Assembly (NCBI RefSeq): GCF_000204055.1
Contig: NW_006768774.1
Span: 1,627,819-1,691,818 of the forward strand
Source: Melampsora larici-populina 98AG31
Taxonomy: Eukaryota > Basidiomycota > Pucciniomycetes > Pucciniales > Melampsoraceae
Length of the DNA: 64,000 nt
Direction of reading: 5' to 3'
The translations under genes were made by a program, and so were the position numbers. The number at the start of each line of letters is the position of its first letter. Position 1 is the first letter of the stretch. The notes beneath the pieces were generated by a model. That model made no database searches and was not told the DNA's origin. It worked only from the letters and a program-made list of their open reading frames with translations. Shown piece after piece: positions 12,296 through 22,800 of the stretch.

Positions 12296-13237
12296 GTAGA
12301 ACGGCAACCCAACGCGAATGGACTCCCGGCTAAACCAAAAACATGGGCAGCGACCGCAGCTACTGGATTGAAGGTCACGTCAAACCAAGCACCCCAAGCG
12401 GCACCACCGAACCAAATGATCAACGTGTTCAGGCTGAGTCAAATCATCATCCGAAGCACTGAGGGGACGAAGCCTTTTGACAAGGTCAAATCTACTGAGA
12501 TTGTCAAACGGGTGAACAATGCGCTAGCTCAGCTCAATGTAACAATCGGAGACAAGAAAGTTGAGGTCAAAGGAGCTGCAAGTCTTCCGTCTGGAAGTAT
12601 CAAACTATTCACAGCAACAAGAGCCGAAGCAACATGGCTGCTCGAAAACAGGAGCTCTTGGTCCACTCTGGCTGACCCTGACCTGATCACATCCCCAGTA
12701 GTTTTCCCAGCTGTAATCGATTCAGTACCGATGGAGTTCCACTCGAATCCAGATGGCCTCAAGGAAATCCTTACAACACAAAACCCAATCCCGAAGGACA
12801 AGATCCATTCAATCCGATGGCTAAGCACACCGCACAAGGGGCAGACAAGTGGTTCCATTTTAATCAATTCACTTGACAAAGAGCTGACAAGTAGGATGAT
12901 TCGTGGATCAGTTTAATTCGAAGGATGCAGTTTAAGGGTTAGGGCATATAAGAAGAGTAGGGTCCAATGCTTTCGTTGTCAGGAGCCCGGCCATATCAGT
13001 ATGCAATGTAAAAATGATTTACTTTGCAAAAATTGTGGTGCCAAACACGACTCACGAGAATGCCCAAGCCCCAAAACTGCCCGTCCGCATTGTGTTAGAT
13101 GCATTGTTCAAGATGCCTCATTGAACCCTGACTCCCAAATTGACAAGACACTCGAGAAATACTCACACTCAGCATCAAGTACTAACTGCCCGATTAGATC
13201 AAAGGGTCTTAAACAACCATCACCACAATCATGTTAA
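12254..13237 (+). pseudogene. LINE ORF1, C-terminal part with zinc knuckles and one stop
   Basis: One frame runs from 12254 to 13237 apart from a TAA at 12914-12916. Before the stop lies a basic and RNA-binding-like region (PKTWAATAATG, then about 190 residues). After it the frame continues FEGCSLRVRAYKKSRVQ into two CCHC knuckles, CFRCQEPGHISMQC and CKNCGAKHDSREC. This Gag-like arrangement is standard for LINE ORF1. The start at 12254 is only the first ATG after the interruption; the native N-terminus probably lies in the 10161-10649 piece. The stop truncates the knuckles, so the protein would be non-functional without readthrough. Confidence 0.75.
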
Positions 13238-16200
13238 GAAACACCAATTCACGAGATTCAAGAAGTTTTAACTCCCCTTTTTCCCATTCCTCGTTCTCCA
13301 TCACCCCTCCCCAACTTCCTTCCACAACAGCACCAGACCACATAGAAACTGACATCACTGATGAACACACAGATAACACGACATTAAAAATAGCACAACT
13401 GAATTGTTTCAACGGTAAGGTAATAACATTAAGTCTACTAGCTGATGACGCCTATGATGTCCTTTTATTACAGGAACCTTGGATAAACCCTCACACACTG
13501 CGATTACCCACCCACCCGGCATGGCACGAATTCACCCCTTATGATTACACAGCGCGATCTTATAACAAAAAACCCAGAACAGGTATTTACATTACAAAAC
13601 GAATATCATCATGGCTAATCACATCTCTCCCTAGCAGGTCACCACTACTTACTGCGCTTGAGGTATCAATCCCACAAGGAAAGCTACCCAAACTACGAGT
13701 GATAGCGGCATACAATCCACCAACGCACAATACAGGACTACCACTCCTGAAGGAATGGCTCACAACACACAACGATCGAAAAACACCAACCCTGATAGGC
13801 ATTGATGGAAACCTACATCACCCATCATGGAATCCATCAAATTATAGACACACCCATCCTCGAGCAAAGGAACTCATTCGAATATGCGGTAGTGCAGGAT
13901 TCAAAACAGTTTCACAACGACATGTACCTACTTTTTTTCCAAGGGCTTCAAACGCAAGCCCCACAACCTTAGACTTAACTTGGGTTAATTTTGTACTGAC
14001 AAAACAACAGGTTAGAGGGCTCACAAGCAGCAAGAACTACGGCTCGGACCACCAGCTGTTGCTGACTGAGGTTACTCTGGGAGAACCACTACCGACTCGG
14101 ACTCATAACTCAGCAAGATTTGAAACAATGGCAAAAACAAGTTTCTGTGATGACGTAGAGAACAAGCTGAGCTCATTCCCATCCCTCTTACAATCAGTTG
14201 AAGAAATTGACGCAGGGGTGAAACATATCACAGACGCTATTACTGGAGCCTTCTCACGTCAAGGGAAGATTGTCAAGACCAACAACCACCGACAGAAGGT
14301 CTGGTGGGATGAAGAAAAACTAGGCCCAATAATCAAGGAACGCAACAGAGCACGACGTTGGATGATCATTAGCGGAACACAGAGTGCCAAACAGTGCTAC
14401 TGGGACTGGGATGCGTACGTAAAGAAGACAGTCAATGAGCTGAAACGTAACCATTGGAGATCTTTCCTCGCCAGGTCGAGTGGAAGCCTATCCTTCAAGG
14501 CTTTCCGTTACACACAGTCCCAAGTAACAAACGCAGTGGCGCCACTATACCAAGAAGACAGGACATTGGCCACGGACAAGGAAGAACAAGCTGAGTTACT
14601 ATTCAAAGGCACATCCGTAGTTCATACCATATGTGACACCTCAGATATTCCGATTGAACAGGTACCAATAACGCCACTTATCCACCCTCAAGTAACGGAA
14701 CACAAAGTAGAAGAAGTAGTAAAGAAACTACCCACTAAACGAGCACAAGGAAATGACGGCATACCAAATGAAATATTGAAATTAGCTAAGTCCATTCTAT
14801 TACCAATATTGACACCAATGTTTAATGCGTGCTTAAAATTTGGCTATTTCCCCAGAACATGGAGACACGCAACTACGGCAATATTACGAAAGAACGACAA
14901 AGATGACTACTCAGAGTCGGGAGCTTACCAACCCATTGCTTTGTTGAGCTGCCTGGGGAAGGTACTCGAGACAATCCTTACCCAAAGAATGGCATATTGG
15001 GCCGAGACCCACCGAACAGTAGCTCAAGGCCACATGGGAGGTCGCCGTCAACACAGCACCGATGATGCCTTTGTCATCCTGACATCGTGGATACATCAGG
15101 AGTGGAGAGAGGGAAAAGTAGTCACTGGACTCTTTCTAGACGTCAAATCAGCGTACCCTTCAGTTTATAGGGAGAGATTGCTACATATACTCAGGACCAA
15201 AGCGTGCCCGGAGTACCTGGTTCTCCAAATTGGATCCTTCCTAGAAGAAAGAACAACCAACTTGAGATTGCAAGATTACTTATCGGAAGACTTTAAAATT
15301 GAAGATGGTCTTCCTCAAGGATCACCACTTTCAGTGATATTGTACATTATCTATAATTCATCATTGTTAATTGACGCAAATGTATCTCTACAGACCGACA
15401 AATTATCCCTTGGTTTCATTGATGACGTAACTCACCTCGTAGCCAACAAGGACATAGACGTCAACATCCTGGACCTGGAAGACAAAGGTGATAGGTCACT
15501 AGAATGGGGACGACAACATGGTGCAATTTTTGATCAGAAGAAAGCCCAGGTCATGCATTTCACACATCGAAAACATGCTAACCCACGACTGATGTTTGGA
15601 AACCAAGTACTTACCCCCAAAACCACAGAATTAAGGTGGTTAGGCCTATGGCTAGACCCCAAACTGACGTACAGTACCCACATACGGAGAATGCACCAAC
15701 GAGGAAGAGCCACCTTGGCCCAACTCAACCAAATCAGCAAGTGCTACCATGGCTTAAGTCCAAAGGAAACTAAAAATCTCATAACGGCGGTACTGAAGCC
15801 TAGGATTCTGTTTGGCAGCATTGTTTGGTTCAATAAAAGAACAGAGGGTAAAGTCTCAAAAATTCTCAATCTACTACAGAATGCGGCAAATAGACTAACA
15901 CTGGGAGCCTTCAAAAGCTCACCATCAGACCAGATGCACCATGATGCAGATATGATTACATTTAGAAACCCAGCAATGCGATACCACCATAACTACATAT
16001 ACAAACGACTAACGGCACCATCTACTCATCCATCGAGGATAATCCTTCAGCACGAACTCTCACAAACACCAGCTACGCACCAAAGTCCAATACATAGACT
16101 ATTAAGAAAAGCTGATATGATATTACCACATTTGAACATTTTAGAAACAATACATCCGTACCCTGAACCTCCGTGGATTGGACCGCGATGGTCAGTCGAG

Positions 16201-16344
16201 AATGTAGGGAGCAAACGAGACGATGTCAAAGAACGATGTGGAAATCAGAATTGGGGTAACCCCATTATTTTATTAACTTTCATTTTAAAATACGAGAAAC
16301 TACATTTTTTAGAACATTACATCAATAATGTGTTTTTAAATTAG
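13231..16344 (+). CDS. LINE ORF2: APE-type endonuclease and reverse transcriptase
   Basis: The intact 1037-residue frame starts inside the ORF1 end: the string ATGTTAA holds both the ORF2 ATG and the ORF1 TAA. The endonuclease occupies about residues 50-275, with Asn58 (QLNCFNG), Glu82 (LLLQEPW), Asp192 and Asn194 (GIDGN) and Asp273-His274 (GSDH). The reverse transcriptase spans about 420-790: the template-grip block TKRAQGNDGIPNEILK, LLSCLGKVLE, GLPQGSPLS and the catalytic FIDD box at 729-732. These residues nick target DNA and copy element RNA into it. After RT the protein ends with a short unrelated tail from about 995; no RNase H is present, and a small frameshift near 16230 may have changed the end. 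The endonuclease and RT motifs are intact. Confidence 0.9.
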   Translation: MLRNTNSRDSRSFNSPFSHSSFSITPPQLPSTTAPDHIETDITDEHTDNTTLKIAQLNCFNGKVITLSLLADDAYDVLLLQEPWINPHTLRLPTHPAWHEFTPYDYTARSYNKKPRTGIYITKRISSWLITSLPSRSPLLTALEVSIPQGKLPKLRVIAAYNPPTHNTGLPLLKEWLTTHNDRKTPTLIGIDGNLHHPSWNPSNYRHTHPRAKELIRICGSAGFKTVSQRHVPTFFPRASNASPTTLDLTWVNFVLTKQQVRGLTSSKNYGSDHQLLLTEVTLGEPLPTRTHNSARFETMAKTSFCDDVENKLSSFPSLLQSVEEIDAGVKHITDAITGAFSRQGKIVKTNNHRQKVWWDEEKLGPIIKERNRARRWMIISGTQSAKQCYWDWDAYVKKTVNELKRNHWRSFLARSSGSLSFKAFRYTQSQVTNAVAPLYQEDRTLATDKEEQAELLFKGTSVVHTICDTSDIPIEQVPITPLIHPQVTEHKVEEVVKKLPTKRAQGNDGIPNEILKLAKSILLPILTPMFNACLKFGYFPRTWRHATTAILRKNDKDDYSESGAYQPIALLSCLGKVLETILTQRMAYWAETHRTVAQGHMGGRRQHSTDDAFVILTSWIHQEWREGKVVTGLFLDVKSAYPSVYRERLLHILRTKACPEYLVLQIGSFLEERTTNLRLQDYLSEDFKIEDGLPQGSPLSVILYIIYNSSLLIDANVSLQTDKLSLGFIDDVTHLVANKDIDVNILDLEDKGDRSLEWGRQHGAIFDQKKAQVMHFTHRKHANPRLMFGNQVLTPKTTELRWLGLWLDPKLTYSTHIRRMHQRGRATLAQLNQISKCYHGLSPKETKNLITAVLKPRILFGSIVWFNKRTEGKVSKILNLLQNAANRLTLGAFKSSPSDQMHHDADMITFRNPAMRYHHNYIYKRLTAPSTHPSRIILQHELSQTPATHQSPIHRLLRKADMILPHLNILETIHPYPEPPWIGPRWSVENVGSKRDDVKERCGNQNWGNPIILLTFILKYEKLHFLEHYINNVFLN

Positions 16345-16520
16345 TTCTTTATTTAGTTCATTTCTTTTTTTTTCATTTTCTTTCTCTCTTTACTTAATTT
16401 CAATTTTCAATTTTCAATTTTTATTTTTTATCTTATTTAGTTTGATCATATATGTCAAGTTTTATTATGTGAAGTGTTATATTTTTATTTCTCTATTTTT
16501 CTTTTTATGGGTTATGTAGT

Positions 16521-18090
16521 TTGATGGATGAGGTGTAGTGTAAAATGAAGTCAAATTTCGAATTTATGGGTTTAGAGGTTATGTGTAGTTGAATGTTGTA
16601 TGGGTTACATAGGGTGTACAGGCTTAAACTTGAAATTTCGAATTTTATGGGTTTAAAAAGTCATGGTTACAGATGTGTATGGTTTTAACAAGTTATGTGT
16701 AGAGGAATCATGGTTTTGAGGTATGGGTTTAAATAAGGCTGAATTTCGAAAATCCAGCAACTCAGACAGATGGTGGTAAACTGGGGTGGTGGTAAACTGG
16801 GGTGGTAAACTGAAAAAGCAAGTAGGGATTGGTGTGAAATTATAAATTCATCAGATTATCAAACACCAATATTGGCAAATACAAAATCACAAATGAAAAG
16901 GATGATTTTGAAACTCGAAAATGGCTTTCAAAATTCCATAAAAGGCTCCATTTTCAATCATGAGACTTTATTTCAAATGTACTACATCAGTTTTTTAGAG
17001 GGTAAATCATGTGGAAGGCATCATATGGGCGCATCTGAGCATGAAAAATCAATTATAAACCATATACAGCATTATCAGTGGTAATATCAGGTGGTAAACT
17101 GGGTAAATTCAATTTCGAGTATTTTCACATAAAATCGAATTTCATTTTAAGGGTACAACCAATACAGTTAGAGTTTACCTTGGCTGAGCAAAGTTGTAGA
17201 GCGGAAGCAGACCTTTTTTTTCTGTCTATTCAGATTTTTGATACAGTCCCTATTTCTTATCTTTTTTCAGGTTTTAAGGGTAAATTGGCGGATTTTTCAG
17301 TTTTTGTGGTAAACAGCTCAGTTTTGATGATAAATGTATGCTTGAAAATTTGTGAATGATACATGTGGGTGAGTTGAAGATGTTTATCAATTTTAATTTG
17401 GGGGTTGTTCAATGAATTGTGTGTGAAAAAGTTGTTTGAAGGTGGATTTCGAGTTTGAGGGTTGTTTTTGTCTTACTTTCTTTTTTTGTGTGTGTTTCAA
17501 TTTTGATATAGTCAAGGGTCTCTTTTCTTTCCCTTTGGGAGCCTTTTAGTTAGCAAAAATAATTACTAGATTTTTAGAATAAGCTTTTATCTTTTATTAT
17601 TATCATTCAGGTAAACAACTAATGAGAGTTGGAATTTTATAATAATAAGACCCTTATTCATCTTTTAATTAATTTCTTGTTGAGTTGTAAGCTCATTTGC
17701 TCATTTGGAAGGTGCCTGAGTGCGCCTAGATTGTGCTATTTTTGAAGTTATTGTCCTATTTCAGCCTGGTTCTTATTAATCCAAAGACTTGAAGGTCTTA
17801 AATTTAATTCATTGATAATCAAAGTCCCTGTTTAAGAAGGGCATTTCTTTCTTTGATTGAAGTCTTTCAATTCACCATCTCAAGACTTATTTCTCTTTTG
17901 ATTGTGTGTGTTTGTTGATTTGTGTCTTCATTCCTCCCCTTCTTGGCTCTGCTTTCAGCTGTGTACTGAAAGAGTTCTACATCTGGTCCCTCAACTCTTG
18001 ATCTTACCTCTTCCCTTTTTGGTGTTTGCTCTTCCAACTGAGTCATCTAGGGGTTCTTTTGGTTATTTCAAGGTTATTTGTAGGATATTA
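16521..18090. other. Gene-free AT-rich stretch
   Basis: No gene is supported. GGTAAACTG occurs several times (about 16785-16812, 17092, 17310), and AAATTTCGAATTT-type strings recur near 16550 and 16635, so degenerate repeats are present. Open frames on the plus strand at 16872-17359 lack recognisable motifs. Confidence 0.5.
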
Positions 18091-18840
18091 ATTTCGTGGT
18101 AGCACCAGGATATTGGTCTACTTTGAGGTTTTATTTGATAGAAGCACCAGGATATTGGTCTTCAGGATTTTGGATTAATTTGGTCTTCAAGATTTCACGA
18201 ATTCAGATTCAAGTTCAAGTTCNNNNNNNNNNNNNNNNNNNNNNNNNNNNNNNNNNNNNNNNNNNNNNNNNNNNNNNNNNNNNNNNNNNNNNNNNNNNNN
18301 NNNNNNNNNNNNNNNNNNNNNNTTCTTATTATTATTCTTAGTTGATTATTACTCATTTTATCATCAAGAATTTCGTGGTTATTGATTCACTTATTCATTA
18401 ACTTAATTCAAAGGTTTAATTTGATAGAAGAACCAGGATATTGGTCTTCTAGGATTGATTTAGGTTTTCAGCTTAATTTAATTCAATTCAAGTTATTATT
18501 ATCATTATTTTGAATTTAATATACTTATTCAGGAGTTATTAATTTCGTGTAGAGCACCAGGATATTGGTCTCTTAGTTTGTGGATTTAATTTAAAGGTCT
18601 TATCTGATAGAAGCACCTGGATATAGGTCTTCTAGGAGTCATTTAGGTATTCATCTTAAGTTTGATTCACTTCAAGATTTGTGGTTATTGTTGGAACTTA
18701 ACATGCTTGTTTAGAAGTTGTTAATTTCGTGTAGAGCACCTGGATATTGGTCTCTTAGTTGTTGAATTTAATTTAAAGGATTTATTTGATAAAAGCACCT
18801 GGATATAGGTCTTTTAGGATTAATCTAGGTATTCAACTTA
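18090..18840. repeat. Tandem repeat with GCACC(A/T)GGATATTGG core
   Basis: At least seven copies of AGCACC(A/T)GGATAT(T/A)GGTCT occur at about 18102, 18142, 18433, 18554, 18612, 18736 and 18795. They alternate between two flank types, TTTCGTGTAGAGCACC and TTGATAGAAGCACC. The paired unit repeats every 184 bp or so (about 18540 to 18724). An assembly gap lies inside the array. Confidence 0.75.
18223..18322. other. Assembly gap (100 N)
   Basis: One hundred N lie inside the tandem repeat. The round length suggests a gap of unknown true size, and the array is probably longer in the genome. Confidence 0.95.
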
Positions 18841-19060
18841 AATTATATTCATTCAGGAGTTATTGTTATTTTTTTTGGGTTAACATACTTGTTCAGAAGT
18901 TGTTAATGGGGTGTGGGGATTCACTTTCCCCCTATACGAGCTCCCTTTTTATATCCGACTTCCCGCCTCACCCTTCTACTTACTTGACGTCGTTTCCCCT
19001 GCTCATTGTTTGCATTTGGGCATGTTTCTACCAGTTTGTCTCCGTCAATTTTTATTCTAA

Positions 19061-19072
19061 CCGCTTTTGTAC
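19061..19072. repeat. Left target-site duplication of the MULE
   Basis: CCGCTTTTGTAC here is repeated exactly at 27783-27794, just outside the other end of the element. Eleven to twelve bp is a little longer than the 8-11 bp usual for Mutator-like elements. The first C may belong to the element end on the right. Confidence 0.8.
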
Positions 19073-19823
19073 GGGGAGGTACATTTTTACACCGGGTGGT
19101 TTACACCCATACTCCCGGTGTATTTATAAATTTACACTGACTCGCATTTTGTGTAGTCTGTGTAATTTATCGCGGTGTAAGTGAGACAGTGTAAAAGTCG
19201 TGAACCCGGCCGCAATATTTAATTTTACGCCGGGTATATTTGTTTCTTTTCCACCGACTAATACAGTGTAAGTTAACACGGTGCAAAAATATAACATTCT
19301 CTTACGGTGTAAGAATTTTACACCGTGGAGCCTTTACACCGAAAAGCACGGTGTGAAGAACCCAGTGGAGAAATTGAAAATCAACCCTCCAGATTCGAAT
19401 TTTACACCGTATGTCGTGGTTTTTTACACTGACTACGGGGAAACCAAAAAGGACCCCATACAGCCAACACAACCTTCGCACCAAATGACCATCTTTTAAT
19501 TACAGCATTTATAACAATGAGGACGGAAAAAAAATAAGGAAAAACAGGGATAACCATAAAACAGAAAAGGGAAATGACCATCTCTAATCACAACAGAAGA
19601 GAAAGAAATAAAAGACACAAAAGCAGAAAGGAGACGCAAAAAATAAAATCAGAGATAAAATAAAATCAGCAATGACAGTAGAGAATAAATATAAAGAAGA
19701 TAAATCAGGAGATAAAATGATATCAGAAATGACTGTAGAGAAATAATTAAATCTAGAAATACAAAAGTAAGAAAGACTCAATCCAAAAAAATAAAAATAA
19801 AAATTGGAAAAGGAAAGGACACA

Positions 19824-22800
19824 TCAGCGTTTTTTACCACCTTTTTTTCTGATGGATTTTACAGGTTTAACATGTTCTTTGTCAACAATAGCCTTCTTCA
19901 AACGTTGAGTCCTTTTGACTGAATCAGAAGGAAATGCTGTCAGTAAGAAGACAAAGATATGATTTCGAGTAAGTGACTTACGTGGCTCCACATCTTCCGT
20001 ACTGGTAGGCCCTTCACCATCTTGGTTTTTCTCTGGTTCTCGTGCAGCCAGTTTGACCTTGATTTTGAAATGCTGAGGAGGAGGAGGCTGAACAACAGGG
20101 CTTGACGTCAATTCTTCAATGATTGCTTTGTCTTCGAGTTCCTGATCTTTGAGTGATTCTTCCTTAAGTTCTTCAACTTCCTCTTCTGCTTCCACTTTCA
20201 AATCTACATCATGTTTGTTATTGTGTTCTTCATTAGCGGCTGCTTCGGCATTGTCTTCATCTTGTGGCAGACCACCTCCTACAGGGAATCTGTCCGAGGG
20301 CATCGAGAAAGGAATTAAATGACTTAGTTTGGAAAACTTCTTCATCATACCATGTATCACATCACCTATTTGTGATTTTTCTTCTTCAAATGGGAGACGT
20401 GAATAACATGTCCAGCTGGTGTGGCGGTCACACCCGCCAATTGAAGCCACATCACAGTCTAGAAGTTGAGCAAAACCACCATTCTGAGCCTCATCATAAT
20501 GCCATACTCCCAAAACTCCCTCTATAGACCGCACTACCTTAAACCAATAGTGAAAACCAGCCCAATACCCACGTGTCATCATAAAGTATTCAACATCTCC
20601 AACCATAATACGTGGTGGCCAATTGGTCTTGTCCTGGAATTCGGCGCGTGCTTCACCCTCCATTCCTCCAACACCTTCTAGAAGAAAATATAGATGCAAC
20701 GGTGCTGCCTTAGCATCAGACAGATTGATCTTCTGATTTAGATTGAGAGTCGTGAGGTCCTTTTTTTTTCGGGCTTCTGAAGCAGGTGATAGCAATACTA
20801 TGTCGGCATTGATGTATGCATCTTTTTCTTCTTTGGTTTCTGGATGACATCGTCGACAGACCAGACCACTGTCCGTTGAGATACCGTCAGTGGTCATTTG
20901 ATCAATCAATTGTCCTAAATCGCCGTAAGACAGTCCAGCTTCGACAAATTTATATGGAAATATCTGGATACAAGCTATTGAAGATGATTTTGAATAAGTA
21001 TGGCCGGCATTCACAGGGCAGGAGTAAGTCTTGACAATCGGAATTTCAAAGAAGGGTCTAAGAGAGTTGGGACCAGGATGGAGTAGTTTCTCCATAAACT
21101 GGTCAGCCGATGCAAATTGATCCGGTATGTAAGATGTGGGAGACAGTTTCGTGAGCGCCTTGTGAATCGTGTTCTGGTGTGCTGAAAGCGACTTGGAAAG
21201 GTTTTTCCCTTCAAGTTGGGCTGTGCTTCGCTTGGTTAGGTGATTATAAAGTAGATGGACTAGACCGGTGCCGTTGACTGAAGCATTGAGGCTCCACAGA
21301 GGTCCAAATAGCGCGTAGAGAGACTCCAGTGTGGCACTTTGCCAACACCTGTTCTTAGTTCCAGGTTGTATACCTTTAGTATACGACTGATAAGTTGTCA
21401 AGGGGGCTCGATTGATGTTTTGCGAGCCCCTCGGACGGCCTGGGCCTTTAGCCACTTGTTTAGCGCGGCCTTTAGCGCTCTTGGTCTTGATATTACCAAG
21501 AAGTTCATCGGTAGTATCCGGAGGTCGGCCGTCGTTTTCAAGGTAGCGTCGTTTGGTCGGCTTCTTCATCTTTAAGCCTTTGACCAGCTCCTCCCAATTT
21601 TTTTGTGACGAACCATAAGTAATCGAAACACCTATCCGGGTGTTATGGAAATCTCGTTCCAAGCTTTGCACGAAAGCTAGAAGCTGTATCAAGCCTGGAA
21701 TGACACCACATTTCCCTTTACTGAAAGAAAAATGTTAAATGTTAGTAAATATTTAAAAAAATCAATATTTTAAAAAAATGAATATTTATAATAATAGGAA
21801 TCGGGTGTTAAGGTGTAAAAGTATAAATACACTGGGTGTATTTATACTTTTACACCTATTGGAGTTTACACCGACAGTGTTGGTGTAAATTGGTGTTTAC
21901 ACCGAGATTATGGGTGTAAAACACCCGGTGTAAAACTTTGCATCACCCAAAATAAAAATTAAAAACATAACAAGATAGCCAAATTACATACCATAGTAAG
22001 TAGTACACCCTATGCATTGACTCTTGCCCGTTTGTAGTTGAATGCAATTCCGGGCGGTTGTTTGATCCTTTTCGACGTTGAGGTTCAGGTTCGTCCTCCT
22101 CGCTTTCGTCGGCATTCAAAGGCGGATCATCCAAGGGCATTCTCTTGCGACCAGGAAACAACATAGATTGGGTATCGGCGATGCACCACCAATCAAGCCA
22201 TCTCTTTGCGTTAGGAAATGTAAAGTACAACTTGGCAAACTTGTCGTCCAGAGTGTTTCCCGGAGTGTTGGGTTCCAGTAAAGCCATACATTTTTCCACC
22301 CAAATGTCCTAAAAATGCAAATGAAATCAATCATTTTGAAACAAATAGTGAAAAAAAAAAAAAACCTACCTTCAGATCAAATCGGACAATGTTGCGATTG
22401 TTCTTGATTCGAGTGATGGCCTGGCTGAAATGCTGCTTGCAGCCATGCAACTTTGACAGAGCTTTGTCTCTATCCACGTCAAATACTTCCATATATGCCT
22501 CCATGAATCCAACCTTTTGAGCTTGAGAGAAATCCACTACTTGTTTGCATAATCTTCTCTTCTGTTTATCACTTTTTGAGGTCGTGCTGATCTGGACTAA
22601 TAATGTTTTGAAATGAACCTTGTAATGAGCTTTAGAGAGGCCATTAATCCACGATAGAAGGACTGGTACAAATCGTTCAAGTTTTTCGCAGTACATTGAA
22701 GTCGTCAGTAGGTAGCCATGATTAAAGAACCTGTAAGTAACATCGGATAAAAGGCCGCCTTCATAAGATTTGCCGTTGTCTTCAAGTACAAGAACCTCGG

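Larger units (their letters stand above)
10052..16520 (+). mobile_element. LINE (non-LTR retrotransposon), 5' region interrupted
   Basis: The element comprises a coiled-coil ORF1 start (10161-10649), a non-coding interruption (about 10625-12295), the remainder of ORF1 with CCHC knuckles (12254-13237) and ORF2 with endonuclease and reverse transcriptase (13231-16344). The 3' end is not sharp: T-rich DNA follows ORF2. The ORF1-ORF2 order and APE-type endonuclease suit the Tad1-like or related LINE groups common in fungi, but no RNase H domain is seen. ORF1 carries an in-frame stop, so this copy is probably not autonomous. Confidence 0.75.
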
